Source: Winslowiella iniecta
GTDB lineage: Bacteria > Pseudomonadota > Gammaproteobacteria > Enterobacterales > Enterobacteriaceae
DNA: 54,381 nucleotides
Direction: 5' to 3'
Assembly (NCBI RefSeq): GCF_001267535.1
Contig: NZ_JRXE01000009.1
Location: 28,697 to 83,077, forward strand
This document shows positions 1 through 8,270 of this stretch, in pieces. Under the pieces are notes generated by a model that was not told the origin of the DNA, did no database searches, and saw nothing but the letters and a program-made list of their open reading frames with translations. Positions within the stretch are counted from its first letter, which is position 1. Each line of letters opens with the position of its first letter. The position numbers and the translations under genes were made by a program.

Positions 1-1092
1 GGCATGATGCGCTGGCGCTCGATATTTAAGACCTTGCCGCTGCGCTGGCGTATTCGTACCACGTTGCTGACGCTGTTACCGTGCAGTGTGTTGGGCGTCT
101 GGCTGCTGGGTATGGCGGCCGGAAGTATGATGGCTTATACCGCGGTGATGGCGATGTTGCTGCTACTGGCGGGTGGCTGGCTGGAGCATCAGATTTCGCG
201 TCCGATTGAGCGGGTATGCCAGCAGGCGCTGAGCGTGGCGACCGGCACCAGCCATAAAGTTGAGCAGCTTGATCGGGTCGACGAAGTGGGTATGACGCTG
301 CGCGCCATAGGTCAGCTGGGGCTGATGTTCCGCTGGTTGGTGGATGATGTAAGTGGTCAGGCGATCAATGTGCTGAGCGCCAGCGACGCGATTGCAGAAG
401 GTAACAATGAACTCAGCCGCCGCACCGAGCAGGCAGCGGCTAATGTGCAGCAGACCGCCGCCACCATGAACCAGATGACCGCCACGGTAAAGAGCAATAC
501 CGAGAGTGCCAGCGAGGTGAACAGCCTGTCGATTTCTACCAGTAAAGCCGCAGTGAAAGGGGGCGATGCCATGGGCGAAATGGTCACGATGATGGCGGAA
601 ATTGCCGACAGTTCGCGTAAAATCGCCAATATTACCAGCGTGATTGACGGTATTGCTTTTCAGACCAATATTCTGGCGCTGAATGCGGCGGTTGAAGCCG
701 CGCGTGCCGGTGAGCAGGGCAAGGGTTTTGCGGTCGTCGCCGGTGAAGTACGCAGTCTGGCGCAGCGCAGCGCCACTGCCGCCAGTGAGATTAAAAACCT
801 GGTGGAAACCAGCGCGTCGCGGGTGAAAACCGGCACTGAACATGTCAACGATGCTGGCAGGACCATGGAAGATATTGTTTCTCAGGTGCAGAACGTCACT
901 TCCCTGATTGCGCAAATCAGCTCGGCAACCGCAGAGCAGGCCACTGCGCTGTCAGAGGTGAGCCTGGCGGTTGAGGATCTGGATAATATTACTCATCAAA
1001 ATGCGGCACGCGTGCAGGAAGGGGCGGAAGCATCCGATCGTATGGCGCGACAGGCAACCCGGCTGGTGGAAGCAATTAGCGTGTTTCGTTAA
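1..1092 (+). CDS. aer: Aerotaxis receptor Aer, C-terminal part (5' end outside window)
   Basis: Energy-taxis receptor of the inner membrane; it signals redox state to CheA/CheW. The visible part has a hydrophobic segment (about residues 20-60 counted from the ATG at position 4), a HAMP-like stretch containing SRPIERV, and a full methyl-accepting signalling domain with the hairpin tip around [20 protein letters not shown]; it ends in VFR as Aer does. The stretch [19 protein letters not shown] is typical of Aer rather than of Tsr/Tar-type receptors. Aer of E. coli is about 506 residues with an N-terminal PAS domain, and only about 362 residues are here, so the PAS region should lie upstream of the window and the ATG at 4 is probably internal. 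There is no periplasmic ligand domain, which fits Aer. A strong hairpin follows the stop codon. Confidence 0.85.
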   Translation, partial: GMMRWRSIFKTLPLRWRIRTTLLTLLPCSVLGVWLLGMAAGSMMAYTAVMAMLLLLAGGWLEHQISRPIERVCQQALSVATGTSHKVEQLDRVDEVGMTLRAIGQLGLMFRWLVDDVSGQAINVLSASDAIAEGNNELSRRTEQAAANVQQTAATMNQMTATVKSNTESASEVNSLSISTSKAAVKGGDAMGEMVTMMAEIADSSRKIANITSVIDGIAFQTNILALNAAVEAARAGEQGKGFAVVAGEVRSLAQRSATAASEIKNLVETSASRVKTGTEHVNDAGRTMEDIVSQVQNVTSLIAQISSATAEQATALSEVSLAVEDLDNITHQNAARVQEGAEASDRMARQATRLVEAISVFR

Positions 1093-1094
1093 CC

Positions 1095-1117
1095 GGAGGG
1101 GGGTTGCTCCCCCCTCC
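1095..1117 (+). terminator. GC-rich hairpin after aer
   Basis: Nine-base stem GGAGGGGGG / CCCCCCTCC with loop TTGCT, two bases after the aer stop codon. No U-run follows, so it may be a processing or stabilising hairpin rather than a classical terminator. It adjoins the palindromic repeat at 1107-1149. Confidence 0.5.
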
Positions 1118-1149
1118 CAGCCTTCCCCCGTAACACGGGGGAAGGGGCT
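1107..1149 (+). repeat. Palindromic repeat, left copy flanking the DUF559 gene
   Basis: C-rich arm, then the hairpin CCTTCCCCCG-taaca-CGGGGGAAGG (1121-1145). Aligned by eye, the reverse complement of 1557-1599 matches this copy over most of its length (CTCCCCC...CCTCC...GGGGGA-GGGG). The two copies form an imperfect inverted pair around the gene at 1226-1573. Confidence 0.65.
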
Positions 1150-1225
1150 AAAATCCTGAAGCCGGGTTCCAGATTTACACTCCAGCCATTCCGGGGAAGG
1201 TAACGCTCGGGCATGCTGCTGTTCT

Positions 1226-1573
1226 GTGAGCAGAGTAAACCTGCTTACCAGCCGCAGACTACGCGCGACAATGACCGACGCTGAACTACGCCTGTGGAAA
1301 AGCATTCGCAAGCGCCAAATCCACACTGCACGGTTTCGCCGACAATGGGTGATTGCGCCTTTTATTGTCGATTTCGCCTGTCCGGAGCAAAAACTGATTA
1401 TTGAGATTGACGGCGGTCAGCACCAGCAGCGGGCAGATGCTGACAGGCAAAGAACGCGTTATTTAAACCACTATGGCTGGACAGTTCTGCGTTTCTGGAA
1501 CAATGATATTTTCAATCATCCCGACAGTGTCTTAAAGGTTATAGCTCAGTCGCCTGGCTCCCCTCCCCCATGA
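1226..1573 (+). CDS. DUF559 endonuclease-like protein
   Basis: 115-residue protein of the DUF559 family, a small fold related to the Vsr-type PD-(D/E)XK nucleases; no defined role is established to my knowledge. Family hallmarks are visible: the N-terminal MTDAELRLWKSIR, then RFRRQWVIAPFIVDFACPE, the acidic core LIIEIDGGQH, and the C-terminal GWTVLRFWNNDIF. The start is a GTG with no clear ribosome-binding site; an ATG at 1271 would give a shorter protein lacking part of the usual N-terminus (SRRLRATMTDAE), so I keep the GTG. The last codons (SPGSPPP) run into the right-hand palindromic repeat. Gene plus inverted flanking repeats look like a self-contained unit. Confidence 0.75.
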   Translation: MSRVNLLTSRRLRATMTDAELRLWKSIRKRQIHTARFRRQWVIAPFIVDFACPEQKLIIEIDGGQHQQRADADRQRTRYLNHYGWTVLRFWNNDIFNHPDSVLKVIAQSPGSPPP

Positions 1574-1599
1574 AATGGAGGAGGGCCAGGGTGGGGGAG
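1557..1599 (-). repeat. Palindromic repeat, right copy flanking the DUF559 gene
   Basis: Reads GGCTCCCCTCCCCC, a short loop, then GGAGGAGGG and GGTGGGGGAG. It is in inverted orientation relative to 1107-1149 and overlaps the 3' end of the DUF559 reading frame, whose TGA lies inside the repeat. Confidence 0.65.
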
Positions 1600-1638
1600 T
1601 AAAAAACACCATGCTGCTGTAAGTTCAACGAAATTCAT

Positions 1639-1667
1639 TTGCATGACTTTGCGCGCAAAGCTACCAT
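1639..1667 (+). promoter_or_regulatory. Candidate sigma70 promoter of qnr
   Basis: TTGCAT at 1639-1644, 17 bases, then TACCAT at 1662-1667. Transcription would start near 1674, just before the LexA-like box. This is a by-eye call. Confidence 0.4.
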
Positions 1668-1675
1668 CAAAATAA

Positions 1676-1691
1676 CTGGTTAAAAAAACAG
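1676..1691 (+). promoter_or_regulatory. LexA-like SOS box before qnr
   Basis: CTGG-TTAAAAAA-ACAG has the CTGT-N8-ACAG layout of a LexA box with one mismatch. It ends 8 bases before the qnr start codon and covers the likely ribosome-binding site (ACAGG), so a bound repressor would lie just downstream of the candidate promoter. qnrB genes are known to be SOS-controlled. Confidence 0.55.
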
Positions 1692-1699
1692 GTATTACG

Positions 1700-2347
1700 A
1701 TGGACAAATTGATCCTGCGCGATCAAAAGATCGCTGCCGATCGCTTCACCGGCGAGAAGATCGAGCACGCGAGCTTTATTAACTGCGATTTTTCTGCGGC
1801 GGATTTAACCGATACGCAATTTATCGATGTGCAGTTTTACCATCGTGACAGTCAGCTGGGCTGTAATTTCAGTCGCGCAACGTTAAGAGATGCCAGCTTT
1901 AAAAACTGTGATCTGTCGATGAGCAACTTCAGCAACGCCAACCTGCTCGGTATCGAGATCAGAGACTCGATGCTGCAAGGCGCCGATTTTCGCGGTGCCA
2001 GCTTTATGAATATCATCGCGCCGAAAGTGTGGTTTTGCAGTGCCTACATCACTAAATGCAATCTCAGCTATGCCAATTTCGCCAACGTAGTGCTGGAAAA
2101 ATGCGAGCTGTGGGAAAACCGTTGGCTGGGCACGCAGGTGATGGGGGCGAAATTCAGCGGTTCCGACCTTTCCGGCGGTGAGTTTTCCGCTTTTGACTGG
2201 CGTACGCTCGATATCACCCATTGCGATCTGACCCGTTCTTCGCTGGGAGAGCTGGATGTGCGTTACGTTGACCTGGAAGGCGTCAAACTCGACAGCGATC
2301 AGGCAGCAGCATTAATGGAACGGCTGGGGATACTGGTGGTGTCGTAA
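1700..2347 (+). CDS. qnr: Qnr-family pentapeptide repeat protein (quinolone resistance)
   Basis: Right-handed beta-helix protein of the Qnr family, which binds DNA gyrase and topoisomerase IV and protects them from quinolones. At 215 residues it has the family length. Repeats of A(D/N)LXX type run through the protein (CDFSAADLTDT, CNFSRATLRDA, CDLSMSNFSNA, ADFRGASFMNI, CNLSYANFANV), and the QnrB-like landmarks WFCSAYIT, CELWENRW and FSGSDLSGGEFS are present, with the C-terminal helix LMERLGILVVS. It resembles QnrB most by eye, but clear differences in every repeat suggest a separate chromosomal lineage. The single-gene unit has its own promoter and LexA-like box. No integron, ISCR or plasmid features surround it, so it looks resident rather than recently acquired. 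Confidence 0.9.
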   Translation: MDKLILRDQKIAADRFTGEKIEHASFINCDFSAADLTDTQFIDVQFYHRDSQLGCNFSRATLRDASFKNCDLSMSNFSNANLLGIEIRDSMLQGADFRGASFMNIIAPKVWFCSAYITKCNLSYANFANVVLEKCELWENRWLGTQVMGAKFSGSDLSGGEFSAFDWRTLDITHCDLTRSSLGELDVRYVDLEGVKLDSDQAAALMERLGILVVS

Positions 2348-2465
2348 TACAGCAATGCGAAGCCTGCGGTCAGTAGTGAATGCTTCAGGCGCTGATAATA
2401 TCTAAAAGCTACCGCCGGATGCTTTTATGCTATTGTTAATAAACATTGTTTTTGGAAGCACAGCC

Positions 2466-3230
2466 ATGAGCGCCACGGCAAATTTTACCTTTACCACCCG
2501 TCCGTTAATTCCTTATGCACAAGACTATCTGCATGGTGCGGTAGAGCCGAAACATCAGCACAATTGCGCGCAGCTGATTCATACCCTGAGTGGTGTGGTA
2601 CGGGTGGAAACGGCGCAAGGCTACTGGATTGTGCCGCCAAGCCGTGGTGTCTGGTTACCGGCGGGAACCGAGCATGCGTTACAAATTACCGGGCAGGTCG
2701 CGGCGCGCGCGCTGTTTATCGATCCGCTGGCGCGTGCCGACTTGCCTGCCAGTTGTCAGGTGGTACAGATTTCACCGCTGCTTCGCGAACTGATTATTAG
2801 CGCGCTGGCCTTGTCGGAGGAGTATCAGCCCGGTAGCCGCGATGAGCGCATCTATGAGCTGATTCTGGATGAGATCCGGGTGATGTCAGAGTTACCCTTC
2901 CATTTACCGGAACCGACCAGCGCCAGTCTGATGCAGCTTTGTCGTCAGGTTCGGATGCTGCCTGGTGAAAACTGGGCGCTGGAGCTGGCGGCTGAAAGGT
3001 TAAACGTCAGTAGCCGCACGCTGTCGCGCCATTTTAAACGGGAAACGGGTTTGCAGTTTAGCGACTGGGTGCGACGTGCCAGGCTGATGACTGCCCTGAC
3101 ACGTCTGGCACAAGGTGAGTCGGTATTGCGTGTGTCGCTCGATCTCGGTTACGAGAGCCACAGCGCGTTCAGCGCGATGTTTCGCCGTATTCTTGGCGTC
3201 GCGCCGAGCGACTATTTTCCCCTAAAGTAA
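2466..3230 (+). CDS. AraC-family transcriptional regulator
   Basis: Cytoplasmic regulator of about 254 residues. The N-terminal half is a cupin-type sensor (HQHNCAQLIHTLSGVVRVET, then VPPSRGVWLPAGTEHAL), and the C-terminal 100 residues are a double HTH of AraC type (LAAERLNVSSRTLSRHFKRE, then RVSLDLGYESHSAFSAMFRR). I start it at the ATG at 2466, which has GGAAG seven bases upstream; an in-frame ATG at 2427 lacks a site. Its 3' end overlaps that of the convergent leuA-type gene by 9 bases. The effector is unknown. Sensors of this layout often control a neighbouring efflux or catabolic gene, but no obvious target adjoins it. Confidence 0.85.
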   Translation: MSATANFTFTTRPLIPYAQDYLHGAVEPKHQHNCAQLIHTLSGVVRVETAQGYWIVPPSRGVWLPAGTEHALQITGQVAARALFIDPLARADLPASCQVVQISPLLRELIISALALSEEYQPGSRDERIYELILDEIRVMSELPFHLPEPTSASLMQLCRQVRMLPGENWALELAAERLNVSSRTLSRHFKRETGLQFSDWVRRARLMTALTRLAQGESVLRVSLDLGYESHSAFSAMFRRILGVAPSDYFPLK

Positions 3231-4904
3231 ACGGCGGGTTTGCAGATAGTTTGCCAGCGCATTCAGCAAGGCCTGTAGCGAGGCGCGGGAAACATCGCTG
3301 TCGATACCGACGCCCCAGGCCGCCTGATTATCATCAAAAGTACAACGAATATAGGCCACCGAGCGGCTGTCACTGCGCTGACCCAGGGTGTGTTCGTGAT
3401 AATCCTGAATCGACAGCGGCAGGTCAAATGCCTGGCGCAGCGCATCCACCGCGCCTGACAGCAGGCCATTACCGCGGCCGCACAGCGCTTTGCGTTTGCC
3501 ACCCATCAGCAACTCAGCACGGAAATTGAGCTGGCCGTTAGCCTGGCTCTGGCTGCTGTACTCACCCAGCGCCACCGACATCGGGTCGCGCAGACCATAC
3601 GCCTCGCGGAACAGCTGCCAGATGCTGGCCTGCGTCATCTCTTTACCATGAGTGTCGGTTTGTTGCTGCACCCGGCGGCTAAAATCTTGCTGTAATGCGC
3701 GTGGCAAGGTCAGCCCATGATTCTGTTCAATCATCCAGGCGGCACCACTTTTGCCGGACTGGCTGTTAACGCGAATCACCGCCTCATAGCTGCAACCAAT
3801 ATCGGCCGGATCGAGCGGCAGATAGGGCACTTCCCACCGGGTTTCCGGCTGTTGCTGACGTGCGGCAAAGCCTTTTTTAATCGCATCCTGGTGCGATCCG
3901 GAGAAGGCGGTAAACACCAGCTCTCCGGCATACGGATGGCGTGGATGAACCGGTAACTGGTTACACTGTTCAACCACATCCACCACCTGTTTCATCTGGC
4001 TGAAATCAAGGCCAGGCGGTACGCCCTGGGTGTAGAGATTCAGCGCCAGCGTCACCAGATCGACGTTACCGGTGCGCTCGCCGTTACCAAACAGACAGCC
4101 TTCTACCCGGTCAGCCCCGGCCAGCATCGCCAGTTCGGCACAGGCAATGCCGGTGCCGCGATCATTATGCGGATGCACGCTGATGCAAACCTCGGCGCGG
4201 CGTGTGAAGTGGCGACAAAAGTACTCAATCTGATCGGCATAGACGTTTGGCGTGCTGACTTCCACAGTGGCTGGCAGGTTAATAATCATCGGGCGTGCGG
4301 CGCACGGCTGCCAGATTTCTGCCACCGCTTCACAGATTTCGAGGGCGAAATCCAGTTCGGTAAAGCAGAAGGTTTCTGGCGAATACTCAAAGGTCCAGTG
4401 GGTGTCCGGTTGTTCTTCGCACAGCTGACGAATCTGCTTCGCCGCGCTGACCGCCAGCTGGATAATTTCCTCTTTACTCTGACGGAACACCAGACGGCGA
4501 AAAACCGGGGCGGTGGCGTTATACAGATGCAGAGTCGCGTTTTTCGCCCCTTGTAACGCCGCAAACGTGCGTTCAATTAAATCGCTGCGCGCCTGAGTCA
4601 GCACCTGAATCGACACATCATCAGGAATGCGCTGCTCTTCAATTAACTGACGGACAAAGTTGAAATCGGTTTGCGAAGCGGAGGGGAAAGCCACTTCGAT
4701 CTCTTTAAATCCGCACTGCAACAGCAGATCCCAGAACAGCAGTTTACGTCTGCTGTCCATCGGCTCGGCCAACGCCTGGTTGCCGTCGCGTAAATCGGTC
4801 GAGAGCCAGCGCGGTGCGCGGGTCAGGGTATTGGATGGCCACTGGCGCGCGTCCAGTTTTACCGGTGGGAAAGGCAGATATTTTCCAGCAGGTTGCGTCA
4901 ACAT
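3222..4904 (-). CDS. leuA: 2-isopropylmalate synthase, long form
   Basis: Condenses 2-oxoisovalerate with acetyl-CoA, the first committed step of leucine synthesis. The protein has 560 residues. The catalytic TIM barrel shows STDLRDGNQAL near residue 35, the metal-binding HPHNDRGTG and then GNGERTGNVD; the C-terminal LeuA regulatory domain carries GGKRKALCGRGNGLLSGAVDA. The length and the start region (FPPVKLDARQWPSN...RAPRWLSTDLRDGNQ) mark the fungal/actinobacterial long form, not the about 523-residue LeuA encoded in enterobacterial leuABCD. No leuBCD lies nearby, so this is probably a second, unlinked synthase. It is single-gene, diverging from the dihydroxyacetone kinase gene across 151 bases. 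Confidence 0.88.
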   Translation of the reverse strand: MLTQPAGKYLPFPPVKLDARQWPSNTLTRAPRWLSTDLRDGNQALAEPMDSRRKLLFWDLLLQCGFKEIEVAFPSASQTDFNFVRQLIEEQRIPDDVSIQVLTQARSDLIERTFAALQGAKNATLHLYNATAPVFRRLVFRQSKEEIIQLAVSAAKQIRQLCEEQPDTHWTFEYSPETFCFTELDFALEICEAVAEIWQPCAARPMIINLPATVEVSTPNVYADQIEYFCRHFTRRAEVCISVHPHNDRGTGIACAELAMLAGADRVEGCLFGNGERTGNVDLVTLALNLYTQGVPPGLDFSQMKQVVDVVEQCNQLPVHPRHPYAGELVFTAFSGSHQDAIKKGFAARQQQPETRWEVPYLPLDPADIGCSYEAVIRVNSQSGKSGAAWMIEQNHGLTLPRALQQDFSRRVQQQTDTHGKEMTQASIWQLFREAYGLRDPMSVALGEYSSQSQANGQLNFRAELLMGGKRKALCGRGNGLLSGAVDALRQAFDLPLSIQDYHEHTLGQRSDSRSVAYIRCTFDDNQAAWGVGIDSDVSRASLQALLNALANYLQTRRLL

Positions 4905-5055
4905 GATGTTTTCCTGTTCGTGGCGTTTCCCTCATTGTTAATGAAAAGCGGCCCGGCAATCTCACGCATAACTGACAATCGCTAGCGCATAACCGACAGG
5001 ACGATTTCAACTACAGTTAAAGCTTTCGTCTGGGCAACATCACGGGAGGATTTCA

Positions 5056-6699
5056 ATGAGTCAATTTTTTATGAATGACAAAAATCATCTGGTTAATGAA
5101 GCGATTGAAGGTGCGCTGTACAGCACGCCTTTTCATAATCTGAGTAGACTGGAAGTGGATGCCGATATCCGGGTTGTGGTGCGTAACGACTGGGATAAAA
5201 GCCAGGTTGCGCTGATCTCCGGCGGCGGTTCCGGTCATGAACCGGCGCATGTTGGCTTTGTCGGTAAAGGGATGCTGACCGCCGCAGTGTGTGGCGATAT
5301 CTTTGCTTCGCCGAGTGTTGATGCGGTGCTGACGGCCATTATTCATGTTACCGGCGAGGCGGGCTGTCTGCTTATCGTCAAAAACTACACCGGCGATCGG
5401 CTTAATTTTGGCCTGGCGGCGGAGAAAGCCAAAAAGCTCGGTTATCAGGTCGAGCTGGTGATGGTGAAAGATGATATTTCACTGCCCGACAACCCGCAGC
5501 CGCGTGGCATCGCTGGCACTGCGCTGGTGCATAAAGTCGCTGGCTATGCTGCGGAACAGGGGCAGTCACTGAGTGAGGTCACGCGGCTGGCGAATCAGGC
5601 GATTGAGGCGACACAGAGTATCGGACTGGCGTTTTCCAGCTGCCATATTCCCGGTGAAGCGCGCGATGAACGGGTTGAAGCCGGGCATAGCGAATTAGGG
5701 ATGGGGATTCATGGCGAACCGGGCGTATTGACGCTAAAAACCCAGAACAGTCGCGAAATAGTCGCGATCGTCACGAAAAAGCTGGCGGAGAAGCTGCCTG
5801 CGGATAAAAAAGTGGCGCTGCTGCTGAATAATCTTGGCGGTTTCTCTGCGCTGGAGATGGCGGTGCTGACACGCGACACGCTGGCATCGCCATTAGGTCA
5901 GCAGATTTCGCATCTGGTGGGGCCGGCCACCCTGGTCAGTGCGCTGGATATGAAAGGTTTTTCCCTGTCGACGATGGTGCTGGATAGTCAGACGGAAACC
6001 GCATTACAGACACCGGTAGAGGCCTTTGGCTGGCAGCCGCTGGTGGCGGTACAGCCGCTGACGCCGCAGCCAGGCGAGAAAGCGTCAACCCGTCCCGACT
6101 TCTCACCCTCGGATAATCAGCAGGTCGGGCAGGTAGTACGTAGCATTTGTGAAACACTGGTCGGGCTGGAAGGCGAGCTGAACAAGCTCGACGCCAAAGT
6201 GGGCGACGGCGATACCGGTTCTACCTTTGCGGCGGGCGCAGGTAAAATTCTCAAGCAATATCAGGCGAATAAATTACCACTGAACCAACCTGAGCAGTTG
6301 CTGACGCTGGTGGGTGAAGAGCTGGCGGTGGTGATGGGCGGTTCCAGCGGGGTGCTGATGTCGATTCTGTTTACCTCTGCCGGGCAGAAACTGGAGCAGG
6401 GCGAACCGCTGGCGCAGGCGTTGCAATATGGGCTGGCGCGCATGAAACATTACGGTGGTGCGCAGGTGGGCGATCGCACGATGGTTGATGCGCTGGAACC
6501 AGCATTTAACGCGCTGGCGGCAGGCAAGGACCTGGCGGCGGTCGCCAGCGCGGCGCGCGCCGGTGCGGACTCTACCGCCGAAATGAAGGTGGCAAAAGCC
6601 GGGCGCTCTTCCTACCTCAATCAGGACAGTCTGAACGGGGTGAAAGATCCCGGCGCGTATGCGGTCGAACGCGTGTTTGCCGCGCTGCAACAAGCCTGA
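5056..6699 (+). CDS. dhaK: Dihydroxyacetone (glycerone) kinase, fused DhaK-DhaL
   Basis: ATP-dependent kinase making dihydroxyacetone phosphate. At 547 residues it joins two domains: DhaK, with LISGGGSGHEP near residue 55 and the substrate-binding His219 in GIHGEPG, and DhaL, with KVGDGDTGSTFAAG near residues 378-391, whose aspartates hold the Mg-ATP, and GGSSGVLMS. This is the Citrobacter/eukaryote type that uses ATP, unlike the three-part PTS-dependent DhaKLM of E. coli. The ribosome-binding site GGGAGGA lies just upstream of the ATG. It converges with sbmA, stop codons about 10 bases apart. It can feed dihydroxyacetone from glycerol oxidation, or from the fructose-6-phosphate aldolase encoded at 38125, into glycolysis; that link is inference. 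Confidence 0.9.
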   Translation: MSQFFMNDKNHLVNEAIEGALYSTPFHNLSRLEVDADIRVVVRNDWDKSQVALISGGGSGHEPAHVGFVGKGMLTAAVCGDIFASPSVDAVLTAIIHVTGEAGCLLIVKNYTGDRLNFGLAAEKAKKLGYQVELVMVKDDISLPDNPQPRGIAGTALVHKVAGYAAEQGQSLSEVTRLANQAIEATQSIGLAFSSCHIPGEARDERVEAGHSELGMGIHGEPGVLTLKTQNSREIVAIVTKKLAEKLPADKKVALLLNNLGGFSALEMAVLTRDTLASPLGQQISHLVGPATLVSALDMKGFSLSTMVLDSQTETALQTPVEAFGWQPLVAVQPLTPQPGEKASTRPDFSPSDNQQVGQVVRSICETLVGLEGELNKLDAKVGDGDTGSTFAAGAGKILKQYQANKLPLNQPEQLLTLVGEELAVVMGGSSGVLMSILFTSAGQKLEQGEPLAQALQYGLARMKHYGGAQVGDRTMVDALEPAFNALAAGKDLAAVASAARAGADSTAEMKVAKAGRSSYLNQDSLNGVKDPGAYAVERVFAALQQA

Positions 6700-6709
6700 T
6701 TCGCGGATG

Positions 6710-7945
6710 TTAACCGCTCTCCTCCAGCGAATGGGGGAGAGAGGCATCAGCATTCAGCACCTGCTCGAAGCTGCGCAGACGTTTGTAAATCGACATCAGT
6801 TCCACCAGCGTTGACCATGAGGTGATCAGGTACTGAAATGAGGCGCGTACCTGATCAAACACATTGGTAATCTGTTGCAGCAGGCCGAGCGTAATGGTGC
6901 CGGCAATAATCGACGGAAACAGCACAAACAGCCCGAAAACGTTATCTACCTGCAAATAGAGAATGCGGGTGATATTGAAGTAGAGATAGTGAAAGTAGAG
7001 GCGAAAATAGTTGAAGCGCACGCGCTGAAACAGTTGACTGACGGTCAGCGGATCGGCGCGCTGCGGGTTGTCTTCGCCATACACCAGCTCTTTACGATAG
7101 GCCGCTTCCACCCGCTGATTACGAAACTCCAGCCCCGGCAATTTTATCCCCACCGCCGCCAGCATCGCGGTACCGAACAGCGACCATAATAGCGCGGCGA
7201 CCACCAGCGCATAGGGAATATTGCCGAGGATCGGCACGCTTTCCACATGCTTTGACAGCGCCACCAGCACCGGCAGAAAAGCGATCAGCGTCATTACCGC
7301 CTGGATTAAATTGATGCCCCAGCTCTCCAGCGTGCTGGAAAAACGCATGGTGTCTTCCTGTACCCGTTGCGCTGCGCCCTCGATATGGCGCAGCTGCTGC
7401 CAGTGCGCCATATAGTAATGATTCATCGCGCTGCGCCAGCGGAAAATCCAGTGGCTGATAAAAAAAGCGTTCAGCACGCCAATCACTACCGCGATCAGCG
7501 CAATGCCAAGAAATGCGGCCAGCTGCTGATAGAACACCGTGATTTTCATCGTATTGGGGTGCCCGAGCGCATTCTGAATCATGTCGTAAAACGGGCCATA
7601 CCAGGCGTTAATCGCCACGCCAACCTGCACATCAAACCAGGTCACGAAAATAATCAGTGCGCTGCCGAGAACTGACCAGCGTTGCCAGCGATGAGGCCGG
7701 TAAATACACCACGCCAGTGCGAATAATCCGACAATGATCGCGTAGTAGAGATAAAACCAAAGCTGAGAGGGCTGAACAAAGCGCCAGGCACTGTCGGGTA
7801 AGGGTTTTCCGGCGTATGAAGCAAACTGATGCAGGTGAAAAACCAGCTGGTCGCCGCCATCGAACCAGAACAGGATCGCCATCAGGCTCCAGATTGCCGC
7901 GCTAATGAAAAACAGCGCTGGCCGGGGAAAGAAAGAGCTAAACAT
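6710..7945 (-). CDS. sbmA: Peptide antibiotic transporter SbmA
   Basis: Inner-membrane, proton-driven importer that takes up microcins B17 and J25, bleomycin and proline-rich antimicrobial peptides. About 411 residues from the ATG at 7945, which is preceded by GGAG; an upstream GTG would add two residues. The sequence follows E. coli SbmA closely by memory: [106 protein letters not shown] and [11 protein letters not shown] are all recognisable. Several hydrophobic helices resemble an ABC-exporter membrane domain, but no ATPase domain is present. The gene yaiW, which follows sbmA in E. coli, is not present here. Confidence 0.93.
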   Translation of the reverse strand: MFSSFFPRPALFFISAAIWSLMAILFWFDGGDQLVFHLHQFASYAGKPLPDSAWRFVQPSQLWFYLYYAIIVGLFALAWCIYRPHRWQRWSVLGSALIIFVTWFDVQVGVAINAWYGPFYDMIQNALGHPNTMKITVFYQQLAAFLGIALIAVVIGVLNAFFISHWIFRWRSAMNHYYMAHWQQLRHIEGAAQRVQEDTMRFSSTLESWGINLIQAVMTLIAFLPVLVALSKHVESVPILGNIPYALVVAALLWSLFGTAMLAAVGIKLPGLEFRNQRVEAAYRKELVYGEDNPQRADPLTVSQLFQRVRFNYFRLYFHYLYFNITRILYLQVDNVFGLFVLFPSIIAGTITLGLLQQITNVFDQVRASFQYLITSWSTLVELMSIYKRLRSFEQVLNADASLPHSLEESG

Positions 7946-8138
7946 AGGCACTCCACGGTTATTGTCAGCCAGTTATAGCGCCTTCATTGTTTTCAGTCTG
8001 TCCTCGGTTGTGTCTGTCCGTTTCAGACTTCCGCCTTGTCAGGATTTTTCTAACTAATACGAGTTAACTGTAGGGTAATTGTTAAGGAATTTGTGTGGTT
8101 TTGTTTCTTAAGCCTAAAGTTTAAAGGGGAATGCTGTT

Positions 8139-8154
8139 ACAATATTAATATTGT
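8139..8154 (+). promoter_or_regulatory. AT-rich palindrome overlapping the gluconate-operon operator
   Basis: ACAATATTAATATTGT is a perfect 16-base palindrome. It shares four bases with the next palindrome (8151-8166) and contains TATTAAT, a possible -10. It may be a second operator or promoter core. Confidence 0.35.
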
Positions 8155-8166
8155 TACCGGTAACAA
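8151..8166 (+). promoter_or_regulatory. GntR/IdnR-like operator
   Basis: TTGTTACCGGTAACAA is a perfect palindrome that matches the TGTTACC-GGTAACA core bound by the LacI-type gluconate repressors GntR and IdnR of enterobacteria. It lies about 105 bases before the first gene of the gluconate dehydrogenase operon. The rest of the 7946-8270 gap is AT-rich, and I see nothing else in it. Confidence 0.6.
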
Positions 8167-8270
8167 AAAACGTTACGGCCTGTATCCCCGGATCACCCTA
8201 ATAAAAACGACAACACCGATACTCACTCATTGATACGCACCGCAGCGCGGTAGCGTGATAAGGCAATGTA

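Noticed and set aside
163-915. Long open frame on the minus strand inside aer
   Set aside because: It lies wholly opposite a well-conserved chemoreceptor domain and has no family features; a shadow of the GC-rich gene.
1226-1271. Shorter DUF559 start at the ATG at 1271
   Set aside because: It would lose the conserved residues just before MTDAE seen in the family; the GTG at 1226 keeps them, although neither has a good ribosome-binding site.
971-1326. Overlapping frames on both strands across the end of aer and the hairpin repeats
   Set aside because: They run through the palindromic repeats, lack start signals and look like no protein family.
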